In this document: positions 1 to 8,330 of the stretch, piece by piece | How the letters are laid out: each line of letters opens with the position of its first letter | Position numbering within the stretch: position 1 is the first letter of the stretch | Assembly (NCBI RefSeq): GCF_016283395.1 | Contig: NZ_JAEEMU010000033.1 | Coordinates: 214,499-278,498, forward strand | Length of the DNA stretch: 64,000 bases | Source: Ruminococcus sp. | GTDB taxonomy: Bacteria > Bacillota_A > Clostridia > Oscillospirales > Ruminococcaceae | Reading direction: 5' to 3' | Position numbers and translations under genes: made by a program | Notes under the pieces: model-generated | The model's database searches: none | Told to the model about the DNA's origin: nothing | Seen by the model: only the letters and a program-made list of their open reading frames with translations

Positions 1-1
1 A

Positions 2-589
2 AAGGGCAAGGACAGAGACAGCCTTATAAAGTCTATCGAAGAGGCTTTCGAGTTCGCTGACCGTATTCTCATCGAGCCATGCGTAGTTCAGCTCAAAGAG
101 ATAAACTGTGCCGTAGCAGGCGACAGCGAGTCCGCAGAAGCTTCCGTATGTGAAGAACCTGTACAGGCAAGCGGCGATGATATCCTCAGCTACGACCAGA
201 AGTACGTAGGCGGCGGCAAGGGCGGCAGCAAGGGCATGGCTACACTCAAGAGAAAGATACCTGCTGATATTACTCCCGAGCAGGACGAATTCATCAGAAA
301 GACTGCTGTTGACGCATTCCGCTATCTTGGACTCAACGGCGTTACACGTATCGACTTCATGATAGATATGGCTACCGACAAGGTATACATCAACGAAATA
401 AACACTATCCCCGGCTCACTCGCATTCTACCTCTGGGAACCTAAGGGAGTGAAGTATACAGAGCTTCTCGAAAGACTTATCCAGCTTGCTCTCAAACGCT
501 ACAGACAGGGCGAGAAGATAAGCTATACATTTGATACAAATATCCTTTCAATGGGTGGAAGCTTCGGTTCTAAGGGCAGCAAACGCTAA
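2..589 (+). CDS. ddl: D-alanine--D-alanine ligase, C-terminal part (5' cut by window)
   Basis: The reading frame is open from the window edge to the stop at 587-589. The visible part is the C-terminal ATP-grasp region of a cytoplasmic ligase that joins two D-alanines for peptidoglycan. Landmarks are EINCAVAGD followed by a cysteine-containing ASVCEEP segment, the glycine- and lysine-rich loop around 205-235, and the metal-binding stretch TRIDFMIDMATDKVYINEIN ending in NTIPG, all typical of Ddl. The first in-frame ATG (236) is internal and not a start. The protein ends GGSFGSKGSKR. Start and N-terminal domain are outside the window. Confidence 0.93.
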   Translation, partial: KGKDRDSLIKSIEEAFEFADRILIEPCVVQLKEINCAVAGDSESAEASVCEEPVQASGDDILSYDQKYVGGGKGGSKGMATLKRKIPADITPEQDEFIRKTAVDAFRYLGLNGVTRIDFMIDMATDKVYINEINTIPGSLAFYLWEPKGVKYTELLERLIQLALKRYRQGEKISYTFDTNILSMGGSFGSKGSKR

Positions 590-756
590 AGCGCGGAGCC
601 CGCGCTGGCTAATCACATTGTCGCTCGTAAACTCGCTCACTCTAAAAAAATTCCTTACTCGTACATCGCTTACGGTACTTTTAATTCCGAATTAAATCCG
701 CCGCCCCTACAGGGGCTAAAGGCTAAGGGCTAACGGCTATATAACAGGGGGGAGAA
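589..756. repeat. Intergenic gap with a GGCTAA-type repeat
   Basis: No gene is visible. The segment begins with GGCTAATCACA near 607 and ends with GGCTAAGGGCTAACGGCTA at 720-738, matching the ends of similar elements near 9210, 16680, 22940 and 55010. A short CCCCTACAGGGG inverted repeat (705-716) sits near the right end. It lies between ddl and the tandem membrane genes. Confidence 0.5.
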
Positions 757-1575
757 ATGGAAAAGATAAATTTACTTCCTGTGGCAGAGAAGATAGATGA
801 TATTTACGTGTACAATGATCTACCCGAGAAGAAAGACTTCTGTTTAGACTTCTCTCGTGATGTATATATCCGCCTTTTGGCAGATTTGCTTATCGGCTTT
901 TTAATGTCTGCAATCCTCGGAGTTTGTGTATTCGGAGCAATATTAATAATTTTGCCTTTAGATAAGAAAGTAACGACCAAAATCAATAGCAGGTTCGTCA
1001 GGAACACTTTCTGGAACCGTTTGCCTTTTCAGCTCTTCGGTTTAACGCTCATAGTCTTTTACGTGGTCTGCGGGATTATCGAGATGGAAAAAAGGAAAAC
1101 AGGTGCAGCATACCAAATAAACGGAACAAGCATGATGATAATAAAGTACTATATCGCCTTTATTATCGCAATTATAGTCGGCAGGCTCATATATCTCATA
1201 GTGACGGCTTTCGCAATAGCAAACCGAAAAAAGAAATGTACCGTTCCTGTGAACATTGAGCTGAGTGCAAACTATTCCCAGGACAAAAGCAGAATATTCA
1301 AATACTATTACGAGGGAGAAACATACCGTTTCATCGACCACGAAAAACAGGCAAATATCCTATACAACTCTCTTCAGAGAGAGTACGATATCACTCCCGA
1401 TCATGTATATATCGCCCCAAATGAGCCCGAGTGCTATTACTCACGTCAGATATTCGGTTACAATTCAAAGAAGCTGAAACACTATTTCGTCTCGCTTTTC
1501 CTGTTTTTGTTTTTTACGTCATTCTTTTGGATAATTCCTGTATTCAGATACATAGTGGATCACATCTGCGCATAA
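757..1575 (+). CDS. Tandem membrane protein paralogue 1
   Basis: Function not recognised. This is the first of four adjacent paralogues of about 270 residues. It opens with the shared signature LLPVAEKID, has two hydrophobic segments early (about residues 42-70), two more mid-protein (about 90-107 and 125-150), and a last one at the C-terminus (about 245-262). Between the fourth and fifth lies a soluble part with RKKKCTVPV, YYYEGETYRFIDH and YIAPNEPECYYS. The order Cys-Thr-x-x-Val, aromatic-Tyr-x-Gly-x-x-Tyr, then x-Pro-x-x-Pro recalls DUF3592-type membrane proteins, but that is inference only. The start follows a GGGGGGAG ribosome site. It is the likely first gene of the array. Confidence 0.75.
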   Translation: MEKINLLPVAEKIDDIYVYNDLPEKKDFCLDFSRDVYIRLLADLLIGFLMSAILGVCVFGAILIILPLDKKVTTKINSRFVRNTFWNRLPFQLFGLTLIVFYVVCGIIEMEKRKTGAAYQINGTSMMIIKYYIAFIIAIIVGRLIYLIVTAFAIANRKKKCTVPVNIELSANYSQDKSRIFKYYYEGETYRFIDHEKQANILYNSLQREYDITPDHVYIAPNEPECYYSRQIFGYNSKKLKHYFVSLFLFLFFTSFFWIIPVFRYIVDHICA

Positions 1576-1603
1576 AAGCAGCGAGAGAATTTGGAATATG
1601 ACA

Positions 1604-2398
1604 ATGAAAAAGTTAGAGTTACTGCCAAGAGCAGAAAGAATAAGAAACGAATATTTCGACGAACAGCCTAAGCCCACAGTCGTTAAAAAGCGTAATATGT
1701 CAATAGCATGGGGCATACTTGTCATCATAACTTTAGTACTGTCCTGTTTTGACAATTCTATCATAATTAGCGGCATAGGAGCAGGCTGCTTACTCGGGGA
1801 ATTTTCAAAGTACACTGGGAATGACCTGAGTGTTATAAAAGAAAAAGACACTCTGTGGAAGAAATTTCCTGTCATAGTTTTTGGTACAGCACTGATATTT
1901 ACCGGCATCATAGGTACTGTCTCGGTGGCGAGCGGCTCGGAGACGCTGACCTCAAAGGTCTTAAAAAAGCTTCTGACAGTATTTATTGCCATAGTTCTCT
2001 GCGGATTTATCATCAGACTGATATTTCTCCTTGCAGCCACTGTAGCATTAAGGAAACGCAAAAAGAGATGTACCTCTCCTGTTATGGCGGAGTTCATAGG
2101 TTATGCGGCAATAAACTCCGATATATCGCTGAACCGCGAAGAACCGCACGGGTTAGATCCGCTGTTCAGGTATCACTATGAGGCAGTGAGCTACCGTTTT
2201 GCGGTGTCGGAGAATTCTCCTCTGCTCGAAGATATTGAAAGTAATTTTAAGATATACATTGACCCAGACCAGCCCGATGCTTACTATCTGGAAGAAATGT
2301 CCGAGGACAATAAAAGGATATTTTTCAATTACTTCATAACCTTTGGCATAGCTATCATATTTCCATTAGCTCTGGCTCTTCCTTTTATACTTCATTAA
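1604..2398 (+). CDS. Tandem membrane protein paralogue 2
   Basis: Second of four paralogues, 28 bases after the first. The start is placed at the second ATG (MKKLELLPRAERI) because the other copies begin at the equivalent residue and GGA lies 8 bases upstream; an ATG 6 bases earlier (1598) is also possible. It keeps the hydrophobic layout, the LWKKFPV segment (NxWNRLPF in the others), RKRKKRCTSPV, a YHYEAVSYRF segment and YIDPDQPDAYYLEE. It is the most divergent copy: FIDH after the YRF motif is replaced by AVSE, and the soluble domain carries a longer insert. Function unknown. Confidence 0.73.
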   Translation: MKKLELLPRAERIRNEYFDEQPKPTVVKKRNMSIAWGILVIITLVLSCFDNSIIISGIGAGCLLGEFSKYTGNDLSVIKEKDTLWKKFPVIVFGTALIFTGIIGTVSVASGSETLTSKVLKKLLTVFIAIVLCGFIIRLIFLLAATVALRKRKKRCTSPVMAEFIGYAAINSDISLNREEPHGLDPLFRYHYEAVSYRFAVSENSPLLEDIESNFKIYIDPDQPDAYYLEEMSEDNKRIFFNYFITFGIAIIFPLALALPFILH

Positions 2399-2422
2399 TG
2401 TACTGTTTAACAGAGGGAAAAA

Positions 2423-3235
2423 ATGAAAAAATTCAGTGTACTTCCGCTGGCAGAAAAAATAGACCCGAGCGACTTGTTCAGTCCTATGCCCGAGCGAAAA
2501 AGGTTCGGGATAAAGCTCGATAAAAGGGTAAAGTATGTTCTGCTCGCTATCTATGCGATATTAATGTATATCGCGCTTTTGAAAAATATTTTGGTGTTTG
2601 TTTTCGGCTTCGGACTTCTATTCCTGTACGCAGGTCTCAGCAAAGAAGGTCAGGTGTCAAAAGGAACAAGAGACACACAAAGAACCGTGGAGAATAACAT
2701 ATGGAACCGTCTGCCTTTCCTGCTTGCAGGATTGTTCTTTACCTTTTCTCTTGGTGCAGATTTTATCAATAAAAAATTAGGCATAAGGCTAAGAGACTAC
2801 AAAGTACTTACTATGCTGACAAAGGGTGTCATATTGGCTCTTATCATAGGAAGGATCGTCTTTCTCATAGCAAGTCTGTGCGCTGTAGCTTCAAGAAAAA
2901 AGCACTGCACAGAGCAAGTACACACAGAGCCAGAAGGCTCAGCATCAGGATTGGGCGCAAGCTTTAACTTTACCTCTGACGGTATGCCTGTATTCAGATA
3001 CAATTTTGAGGGCGAGGACTATCGCTTCATAGACCATGATAACGCAACAGCATATCTTGATCTTGACGATACCTTTAAAAACGATCTCAAGCTCATCGAC
3101 CTGCATATTGACCCAAATGCTCCCGAAAGGTATTTTTCCGAGATCATTTTCAGAAGAACAGGCACAAAACTCAAGGATTTTTTCATAACGCTCGCATTTA
3201 TACTTCTTTTTTACTATGGAATACACCACAAATAA
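2423..3235 (+). CDS. Tandem membrane protein paralogue 3
   Basis: Third paralogue, 24 bases after the second, with an AGAGGG ribosome site. It starts MKKFSVLPLAEKIDPSDLF, then has paired hydrophobic segments (about residues 38-72), the shared NNIWNRLPFLLAG segment, another hydrophobic pair (about 95-155), SRKKHCTEQV, RYNFEGEDYRFIDHD and HIDPNAPERYFSE, and a C-terminal hydrophobic stretch. The high conservation of the cytosol/membrane boundary motifs with copies 1 and 4 supports a real protein family maintained by duplication. Partner and function unknown. Confidence 0.74.
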   Translation: MKKFSVLPLAEKIDPSDLFSPMPERKRFGIKLDKRVKYVLLAIYAILMYIALLKNILVFVFGFGLLFLYAGLSKEGQVSKGTRDTQRTVENNIWNRLPFLLAGLFFTFSLGADFINKKLGIRLRDYKVLTMLTKGVILALIIGRIVFLIASLCAVASRKKHCTEQVHTEPEGSASGLGASFNFTSDGMPVFRYNFEGEDYRFIDHDNATAYLDLDDTFKNDLKLIDLHIDPNAPERYFSEIIFRRTGTKLKDFFITLAFILLFYYGIHHK

Positions 3236-3268
3236 GAAGATCAGATAATAACATCAGAGGCTGTAAAA

Positions 3269-4075
3269 ATGAAAAAGCTGCATATATTACCGTTGGCTGA
3301 AAAAATAACTGCCGACAACCTTTACTCTGCACCAACTGAAAGAAAGCTGCCGTCTGTAAAAATACCCTCGGCAGTATATACCGTCTTAGCTGTTATATCA
3401 TTTATCGCCTGTTATACCGACCCTGTTATCGGCATTATCGCAGTCGGTATACTGTTCATTGTCGCAGGTATTGACGGCAAAACAGGAAAGAACAAAAAAC
3501 GCAGAACAGTAGAGAAAATGATATGGACAAGGCTCCCCTTATTATTTATGGGTATTTTCTTCATATTAACGGGTATATTCATATTAATATCGGAAGAGAC
3601 CTCAAGAAGCATCAATACCGACATGACCAGAGCGTATTTCATGTTGATGCTGAAACTGTTTCTTATTGCTTTTGCAGTATTGGGAATATCGAGACTTATC
3701 ATGCTTGTGACTGTCGAGCTTGCCCTTCGCAGCAGACGGGAACACTGCGGTACACTTGTACACATCGAGCCCGACTTAACGGCAGCGGACTATACAGTCA
3801 ACGCAACGGATACTGAATACAAGTGCCATGTTCCCGTATACAAATACTACTACGAGGGAAAAGGCTATCGCTTCACGGACCATTCCAGAGACCTGTATTT
3901 CTTTTCACCTACCGACTCATCTCAGGTATACGTAGATCCCGAAAAGCCTGACCGCTATTATTCTCCCAATCTCTTTGCAGATAACGGTGAGAACCTTATA
4001 GAATTCCTTCAGTTTTTAGGGTATATGTTCTTTTTTTCAATTCCCTTGCTGGTAATACTGCTTCTCAACTGGTAA
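3269..4075 (+). CDS. Tandem membrane protein paralogue 4
   Basis: Fourth and last paralogue, 34 bases after the third, with AGAGG upstream of the ATG. It carries MKKLHILPLAEKIT, KMIWTRLPLLFMG, RREHCGTLVHIEPD, KYYYEGKGYRFTDHS and YVDPEKPDRYYSPN, with the same hydrophobic segments as the other copies. Only 32 bases separate it from the acetyltransferase at 4108, so the four membrane genes may share a transcript with it. No catalytic motif can be seen; the extracytoplasmic or cytoplasmic side of the conserved domain cannot be decided from sequence alone. Confidence 0.74.
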   Translation: MKKLHILPLAEKITADNLYSAPTERKLPSVKIPSAVYTVLAVISFIACYTDPVIGIIAVGILFIVAGIDGKTGKNKKRRTVEKMIWTRLPLLFMGIFFILTGIFILISEETSRSINTDMTRAYFMLMLKLFLIAFAVLGISRLIMLVTVELALRSRREHCGTLVHIEPDLTAADYTVNATDTEYKCHVPVYKYYYEGKGYRFTDHSRDLYFFSPTDSSQVYVDPEKPDRYYSPNLFADNGENLIEFLQFLGYMFFFSIPLLVILLLNW

Positions 4076-4107
4076 ACATATAAAATCAAGATCAAGGAGG
4101 GTTTAAA

Positions 4108-4782
4108 ATGACCGAAAAAGAAAAACAGCAGGCAGGAGAGCTTTACAACGCAGGTGCTCCCGAGCTTGTAAACGAGAGGATAAAAGCCAAGAAGCTTTGC
4201 TCTGAGTACAACGCTGTCGAATACAACGATTATCAAAGGCGCGAACGCGTCCTTGCAAGACTTCTTCCGCTGAAAAGCGAAAATGCAATAATAGAGCCGA
4301 ATTTCTTCTGCGACTATGGATATAATATCATAATGGGAAGTAACTTCTACGCAAACCATAATCTCGTTATCCTTGACTGTGCAGAAGTCACCTTCGGCGA
4401 TAACGTCTTTATCGGTCCGAACTGCGGCTTCTATACCGCAGACCACCCTATTGACGCAGATACGAGAAATCAGGGACTTGAGTCCGCAAAGCCAATAAAT
4501 GTTGGAAACAATGTATGGATAGGCGGTAACGTTACCGTACTCGGCGGAGTTAACATAGGCGATAATACAGTCATCGGCGCAGGAAGCGTTGTTATAAATG
4601 ATATCCCTGCAAACTGCGTTGCCGCAGGAAATCCCTGCAAGCCCATAAAGCCCATAGAGTCAAAGCCTGCAGAAATAATGCCTCAGAGCGAAGAAACTAA
4701 ATTCAAGGCACCTGCTAAGCCCGAGCCTCCCAAGCGCAGACACATCGAGGTCAAGCTTGTGAGCAGCAGTGACGATAAATAA
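4108..4782 (+). CDS. Maltose/galactoside O-acetyltransferase family protein
   Basis: Left-handed beta-helix acetyl-CoA:sugar O-acetyltransferase of the LacA/Maa/NodL type. The N-terminal helix region (LYNAGAPELVNERIKAKKL) matches the family's cap, followed by hexapeptide repeats (about residues 60-185) with the catalytic histidine in TADHPID and the closing GNVTVLGGVNIGDNTVIGAGSVV and AAGNPCKPIKPI. The family acetylates a sugar hydroxyl; the substrate here is not known. It has an unusual tail of about 35 residues rich in Pro, Lys and Glu (about 187-224) beyond the usual family end. The ribosome site AAGGAGGG precedes the ATG. It is followed 20 bases later by a LysR regulator. Confidence 0.88.
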   Translation: MTEKEKQQAGELYNAGAPELVNERIKAKKLCSEYNAVEYNDYQRRERVLARLLPLKSENAIIEPNFFCDYGYNIIMGSNFYANHNLVILDCAEVTFGDNVFIGPNCGFYTADHPIDADTRNQGLESAKPINVGNNVWIGGNVTVLGGVNIGDNTVIGAGSVVINDIPANCVAAGNPCKPIKPIESKPAEIMPQSEETKFKAPAKPEPPKRRHIEVKLVSSSDDK

Positions 4783-4802
4783 TACGAAAGGACGACTGAA
4801 CC

Positions 4803-5753
4803 ATGAACACCCTGCACTTCAAATACGCTGTTGAGATCGAAAAAACGCGCTCTATAACACAGGCTGCTGAAAATCTCTACATGGCTCAGCCTAATCTGAG
4901 CAAGGCTATAAAAGAACTGGAAAGCACCCTCGGCATCACTATCTTCCGCCGTACATCAAAGGGCGTTATCCCTACGGATCAGGGACTTAAATTCCTCGAT
5001 TACGCAAAGCAGATACTCATACAAATAGACAATATGGAGGCTATACACTCCCCTGACAAGCCCAAAAACAGCCGTCTTCGCATATCCGTGCCGAGAACAG
5101 GCTATATCTCAAAGGCTTTCTCGGAGTATATCGCTTCCCTTGATACTCCCGAGGATATGGAAGTATTCTTCTGCGAGACAAACTCACTGAGAACTATCGA
5201 GAATGTCCGCGAAAACGGCTATGATTTCGGCGTTATACGCTATAATACCGCTCACGAGAAGTACTTCACAGACTTCCTCGCCGAGAAAAACTTAGACGGC
5301 AAGCTCCTCTGGGAGTTCGAGATGCTGGCTGTAATGTCAGCCGAACACCCTGCCGCAGGTGCTGATGTGATAACCTATTCAGACCTGTCCTGCAACTACA
5401 CCGAGCTTGGACAGGGAGACGACTCTGTTCCCTATGTTTCGGGAGCTGTGGAGAAGCTCTACGCTTCAAACCGTCCTGCCGATGTACCCGTGAGAAAGGT
5501 CTGTATGTACGACCGCGGAAGTGCTCTCGACTTCCTTCTGACAGTGCCTCAGGCTTTCATGCTGGACTCTCCCATGCCTGCAAGCCTTTGCGGAAAATAC
5601 GGACTCGTCCAGAGAAAATGCGCTTTCCCCGACAACAGCTTCAAGGATATGCTCATCTACACATCGGGACATAAGCTCTCGGATAACGAGCTGAAGCTGG
5701 TAAACCGCCTGTATGAGGTAAGAAACGAAAGTGCTTTTGCCGAGTATAAATAA
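4803..5753 (+). CDS. LysR-family transcriptional regulator
   Basis: DNA-binding regulator of 316 residues. The N-terminal winged helix-turn-helix is clear (ITQAAENLYMAQPNLSKAIKELE, then FRRTSKGVIPTDQG), followed by the linker helix and a substrate-binding-like effector domain (about residues 90-300). Length and order are normal for LysR. The inducer is unknown. It follows the acetyltransferase by 20 bases with an AAAGGA site, so the two may be co-transcribed. It is followed by a strong terminator and then the nfn promoter, which has a palindrome just upstream that could be bound by this or another regulator. Confidence 0.92.
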   Translation: MNTLHFKYAVEIEKTRSITQAAENLYMAQPNLSKAIKELESTLGITIFRRTSKGVIPTDQGLKFLDYAKQILIQIDNMEAIHSPDKPKNSRLRISVPRTGYISKAFSEYIASLDTPEDMEVFFCETNSLRTIENVRENGYDFGVIRYNTAHEKYFTDFLAEKNLDGKLLWEFEMLAVMSAEHPAAGADVITYSDLSCNYTELGQGDDSVPYVSGAVEKLYASNRPADVPVRKVCMYDRGSALDFLLTVPQAFMLDSPMPASLCGKYGLVQRKCAFPDNSFKDMLIYTSGHKLSDNELKLVNRLYEVRNESAFAEYK

Positions 5754-5822
5754 GGCATATTGCATATGGAATATGAGTATTCCGTGTAGGAATAAACAAA
5801 AACTGTAAAAATAACAAAACAC

Positions 5823-5851
5823 AAAGGCGGCTTTATGCCGCCTTTTCTCTT
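5823..5851 (+). terminator. Rho-independent terminator after the LysR gene
   Basis: AAAGGCGGC, a short TTTAT loop and GCCGCCTTTT form a GC-rich stem followed by CTCTTTTTT. It closes the acetyltransferase-LysR transcript. Confidence 0.85.
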
Positions 5852-5916
5852 TTTTCCATTCATTTCCGCCCTTGACACGGCTTTGTCAAGCAATTGTCAA
5901 GGTTTATTTCGTTACA

Positions 5917-5985
5917 AGAATATCGATATCGGAATACCGATATTCTACTGTTATATTTGTGAAAGATAGTTTATTATGATATAAT
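5917..5985 (+). promoter_or_regulatory. Promoter and palindromic operator-like site of nfnA-nfnB-rex
   Basis: A near-perfect promoter TTGTGA (5957-5962), 17 bases, TATAAT (5980-5985) lies about 100 bases before nfnA. Immediately upstream, 5917-5946 is an inverted repeat whose outer arms AGAATATCG and CGATATTCT are exact complements; an inner arm ATATCGG/CCGATAT uses the same right half. The -35 is embedded in TTGTGAAA, which resembles one half of a Rex site, but the second half is poor. Confidence 0.65.
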
Positions 5986-6082
5986 ATTGAATATATCGTG
6001 CAGTACCTGTATCTGATGAGGTCAATGGGGATATCACGGAAATTTCCCGTACTGCAAATCTAAAGCAAGGAAGGTTAGGACA

Positions 6083-6922
6083 ATGTTTGAAATTCTTGAA
6101 AAAAGAACTCTCAATCCCACCGTTACTCTTATGAGAATCAACGCTCCAAAGGTAGCAAGAAAGGCTGAACCGGGTCAGTTCATCATTCTCAGAACTGATG
6201 CTGACGGAGAGCGTATACCGCTTACTATTGCGGATTTCGACCGTGAAAAGGGCTCTGTTACTATCATTTTCCAGATAGTAGGAGCTACAACAGAAAAACT
6301 CAACCACATGAACGAGGGCGACTGCCTCCAGGACTTCGTTGGTCCTCTCGGCAGAGCTACAGAAACAGAGGGACTTAAAAAGGTAGCCGTTGTGGGCGGC
6401 GGCGTTGGCTGTGCTATCGCTTACCCTGTTGCCAAGAAGCTCCACGAGCTTGGCGTTGAGGTTCATTCTATAGTTGGTTTCAGAAATAAAGATCTCGTTA
6501 TCCTTGAAGACGAATTCAAGGCTTCAAGCTCTAAGTTCGTACTTATGAGCGATGACGGCACAGCTGGCGAAAAGGGACTTGTTACAGATGCTCTCAAAAA
6601 GCTCATCGAAAGCGGTGAGAAGTATGACAGAGTTATCACTATCGGTCCTCTCATTATGATGAAGTTCGTCTGTCGTCTTACAAAAGAATACGAGATACCC
6701 ACTGTTGCTTCCATGAACCCTATTATGATAGACGGTACAGGTATGTGCGGCGGCTGTCGTCTTACTGTCGGCGGCGAGACAAAGTTTGCCTGCGTTGACG
6801 GTCCTGAGTTCGACGGTCATCTCATCGACTTCGATGAGGCTATGGCAAGAGGTGCTATGTACAAGCCTTTCGAGCGTCATGCCTACGAAGAAGCCTGCAA
6901 TCTGTTCAAGGAGGTAAAGTAA
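6083..6922 (+). CDS. nfnA: NfnA-type ferredoxin:NADP oxidoreductase small subunit (sulfide dehydrogenase/GltA-associated flavoprotein)
   Basis: FAD and [2Fe-2S] flavoprotein of the ferredoxin-NADP reductase/PyrK superfamily. The FAD-binding barrel covers about residues 1-95 (PGQFIILRT, RIPLTIADFD), the nucleotide-binding domain starts at VAVVGGGVGCAIA (about 101), and the C-terminal cluster motif is MCGGCRLTVGG followed by FACVDGPEFDGH, giving three cysteines and nearby acidic ligands. In the family this subunit pairs with NfnB to bifurcate electrons between NADH, ferredoxin and NADPH. Its stop is 1 base from the start of nfnB, with the AAGGAGGT site of nfnB inside its last codons, so the pair is translationally coupled. 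Expression is likely tied to redox state through the downstream rex. Confidence 0.88.
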   Translation: MFEILEKRTLNPTVTLMRINAPKVARKAEPGQFIILRTDADGERIPLTIADFDREKGSVTIIFQIVGATTEKLNHMNEGDCLQDFVGPLGRATETEGLKKVAVVGGGVGCAIAYPVAKKLHELGVEVHSIVGFRNKDLVILEDEFKASSSKFVLMSDDGTAGEKGLVTDALKKLIESGEKYDRVITIGPLIMMKFVCRLTKEYEIPTVASMNPIMIDGTGMCGGCRLTVGGETKFACVDGPEFDGHLIDFDEAMARGAMYKPFERHAYEEACNLFKEVK

Positions 6923-6923
6923 A

Positions 6924-8309
6924 ATGCCTAATATGTCACTTACAAGAAACGAGATGCCAGTACAGGCTCCCGATGTGAGAAATAAGAATTTCAGCGAGGT
7001 AGCTCTCGGCTATACCGAGGAACAGGCTATCGACGAGGCTAAGAGATGCCTCAACTGCAAGAACAAGCCATGTTCCACAGGATGTCCCGTACAGATAGAT
7101 ATCCCTGCATTTATTGCTCAGGTAGCTGAGGGTAATTTCGCAGAGGCTTACAAGATAATCACAAAGTCAAGCTCACTCCCTGCTGTATGCGGCAGAGTAT
7201 GTCCTCAGGAGACACAGTGCGAGAGCAAGTGCGTAAGAGGCGTAAAGGGCGAGCCTGTTGCTATCGGAAGATTAGAGCGTTTCGTTGCAGACTGGCACAA
7301 TGCACAGCCTGAGACAGCTCCCGAGATACCTGCAAAGAACGGTCACAAGGCTGCTGTTATCGGTTCAGGTCCTTCAGGTCTTGCCTGTGCAGGCGACCTT
7401 GCAAAGAAGGGCTATGACGTTACTATATTTGAAGCTCTCCACGTTGCTGGCGGAGTTCTCTCCTACGGTATCCCTGAGTTCAGACTTCCAAAGTCTATCG
7501 TTCAGAAAGAAATCGGCGGTCTCAAGGCTCTCGGCGTAAAGGTAGAGACTAATACTGTAGTCGGCAAGACTATCTCAGTTGACGAGCTTATGAAGGAGGA
7601 AGGCTTCGAGAGCGTATTCATCGGCTCAGGTGCAGGTCTCCCAAGATTTATGAATATCCCCGGTGAGAACCTCAACGGCGTTTATTCCGCTAACGAGTTC
7701 CTCACACGTATCAACCTCATGAAAGCATACAAGGAGGGCAGTGCTACTCCTATCAAGGCAGGTACAAAAGCTGTAATCGTAGGCGGCGGCAACGTTGCTA
7801 TGGACGCAGCACGCTGCGCTAAGAGACTTGGTGCTGAGGTATATATCGTATACAGACGTACAGAAGCAGAGCTTCCTGCAAGAGCTGAGGAAGTAGAGCA
7901 CGCTAAGGAAGAGGGCATCATCTTCAAGTTCCTCACAAATCCTATTGAGATTCAGGCTACAGATGACGGCTGGGTAAAGAGCGTTCACTGTCAGCAGATG
8001 GAGCTCTCAGAGCCTGATGCTTCGGGCAGAGCTAAGCCTGTTCCGATAGAGGGTGCTTTCGTTGATATCGAGGCTGACTGCGTTATCATGTCTATCGGTA
8101 CTTCACCAAATCCGCTCATCAAGTCTACTACAGCTGGTCTTGATACTCAGAAATGGGGCGGTATCATCGCAGATGACAACGGTCTCACATCTAAGGAAGG
8201 CGTTTACGCTGGCGGAGACGCTGTAACAGGTGCAGCAACTGTTATCCTTGCTATGGGTGCAGGCAAAAAGGCTGCTGCTGCTATGGACGAATATATGCAG
8301 AACAAGTAA
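6924..8309 (+). CDS. nfnB: NfnB-type / NADPH-dependent glutamate synthase-like oxidoreductase, large subunit
   Basis: Protein of 461 residues of the GltD/NfnB/SudA family. The N-terminal ferredoxin-like part has two cysteine groups, CLNCKNKPCSTGCPV and CGRVCPQETQCESKC, for two [4Fe-4S] clusters. The FAD fold begins GSGPSGLACAGDLAKKGYD (about residue 147), the NADPH fold has VGGGNVAMDAARCAKRLGAE (about 288), and the closing FAD motif is GVYAGGDAVTGAATVILAMG. The product alone is often annotated as homotetrameric glutamate synthase, but coupling to nfnA argues for NADH-dependent reduced ferredoxin:NADP transhydrogenase. Rex follows 21 bases later. Confidence 0.9.
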   Translation: MPNMSLTRNEMPVQAPDVRNKNFSEVALGYTEEQAIDEAKRCLNCKNKPCSTGCPVQIDIPAFIAQVAEGNFAEAYKIITKSSSLPAVCGRVCPQETQCESKCVRGVKGEPVAIGRLERFVADWHNAQPETAPEIPAKNGHKAAVIGSGPSGLACAGDLAKKGYDVTIFEALHVAGGVLSYGIPEFRLPKSIVQKEIGGLKALGVKVETNTVVGKTISVDELMKEEGFESVFIGSGAGLPRFMNIPGENLNGVYSANEFLTRINLMKAYKEGSATPIKAGTKAVIVGGGNVAMDAARCAKRLGAEVYIVYRRTEAELPARAEEVEHAKEEGIIFKFLTNPIEIQATDDGWVKSVHCQQMELSEPDASGRAKPVPIEGAFVDIEADCVIMSIGTSPNPLIKSTTAGLDTQKWGGIIADDNGLTSKEGVYAGGDAVTGAATVILAMGAGKKAAAAMDEYMQNK

Positions 8310-8330
8310 GCCCTCTGACGGAGGTATACC

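Noticed and set aside
804..3765. Antisense frames inside the four membrane genes
   Set aside because: They lack ribosome sites and family features, and the forward frames show conserved paralogous motifs.
5957..5976. Complete Rex operator in the nfn promoter
   Set aside because: TTGTGAAA is one good half, but the other half (GTTTATTA) matches the expected TTTCACAA at only half its positions.
757..6000. Prophage or integrated element at the left end
   Set aside because: No integrase, att repeats or structural phage genes are visible.
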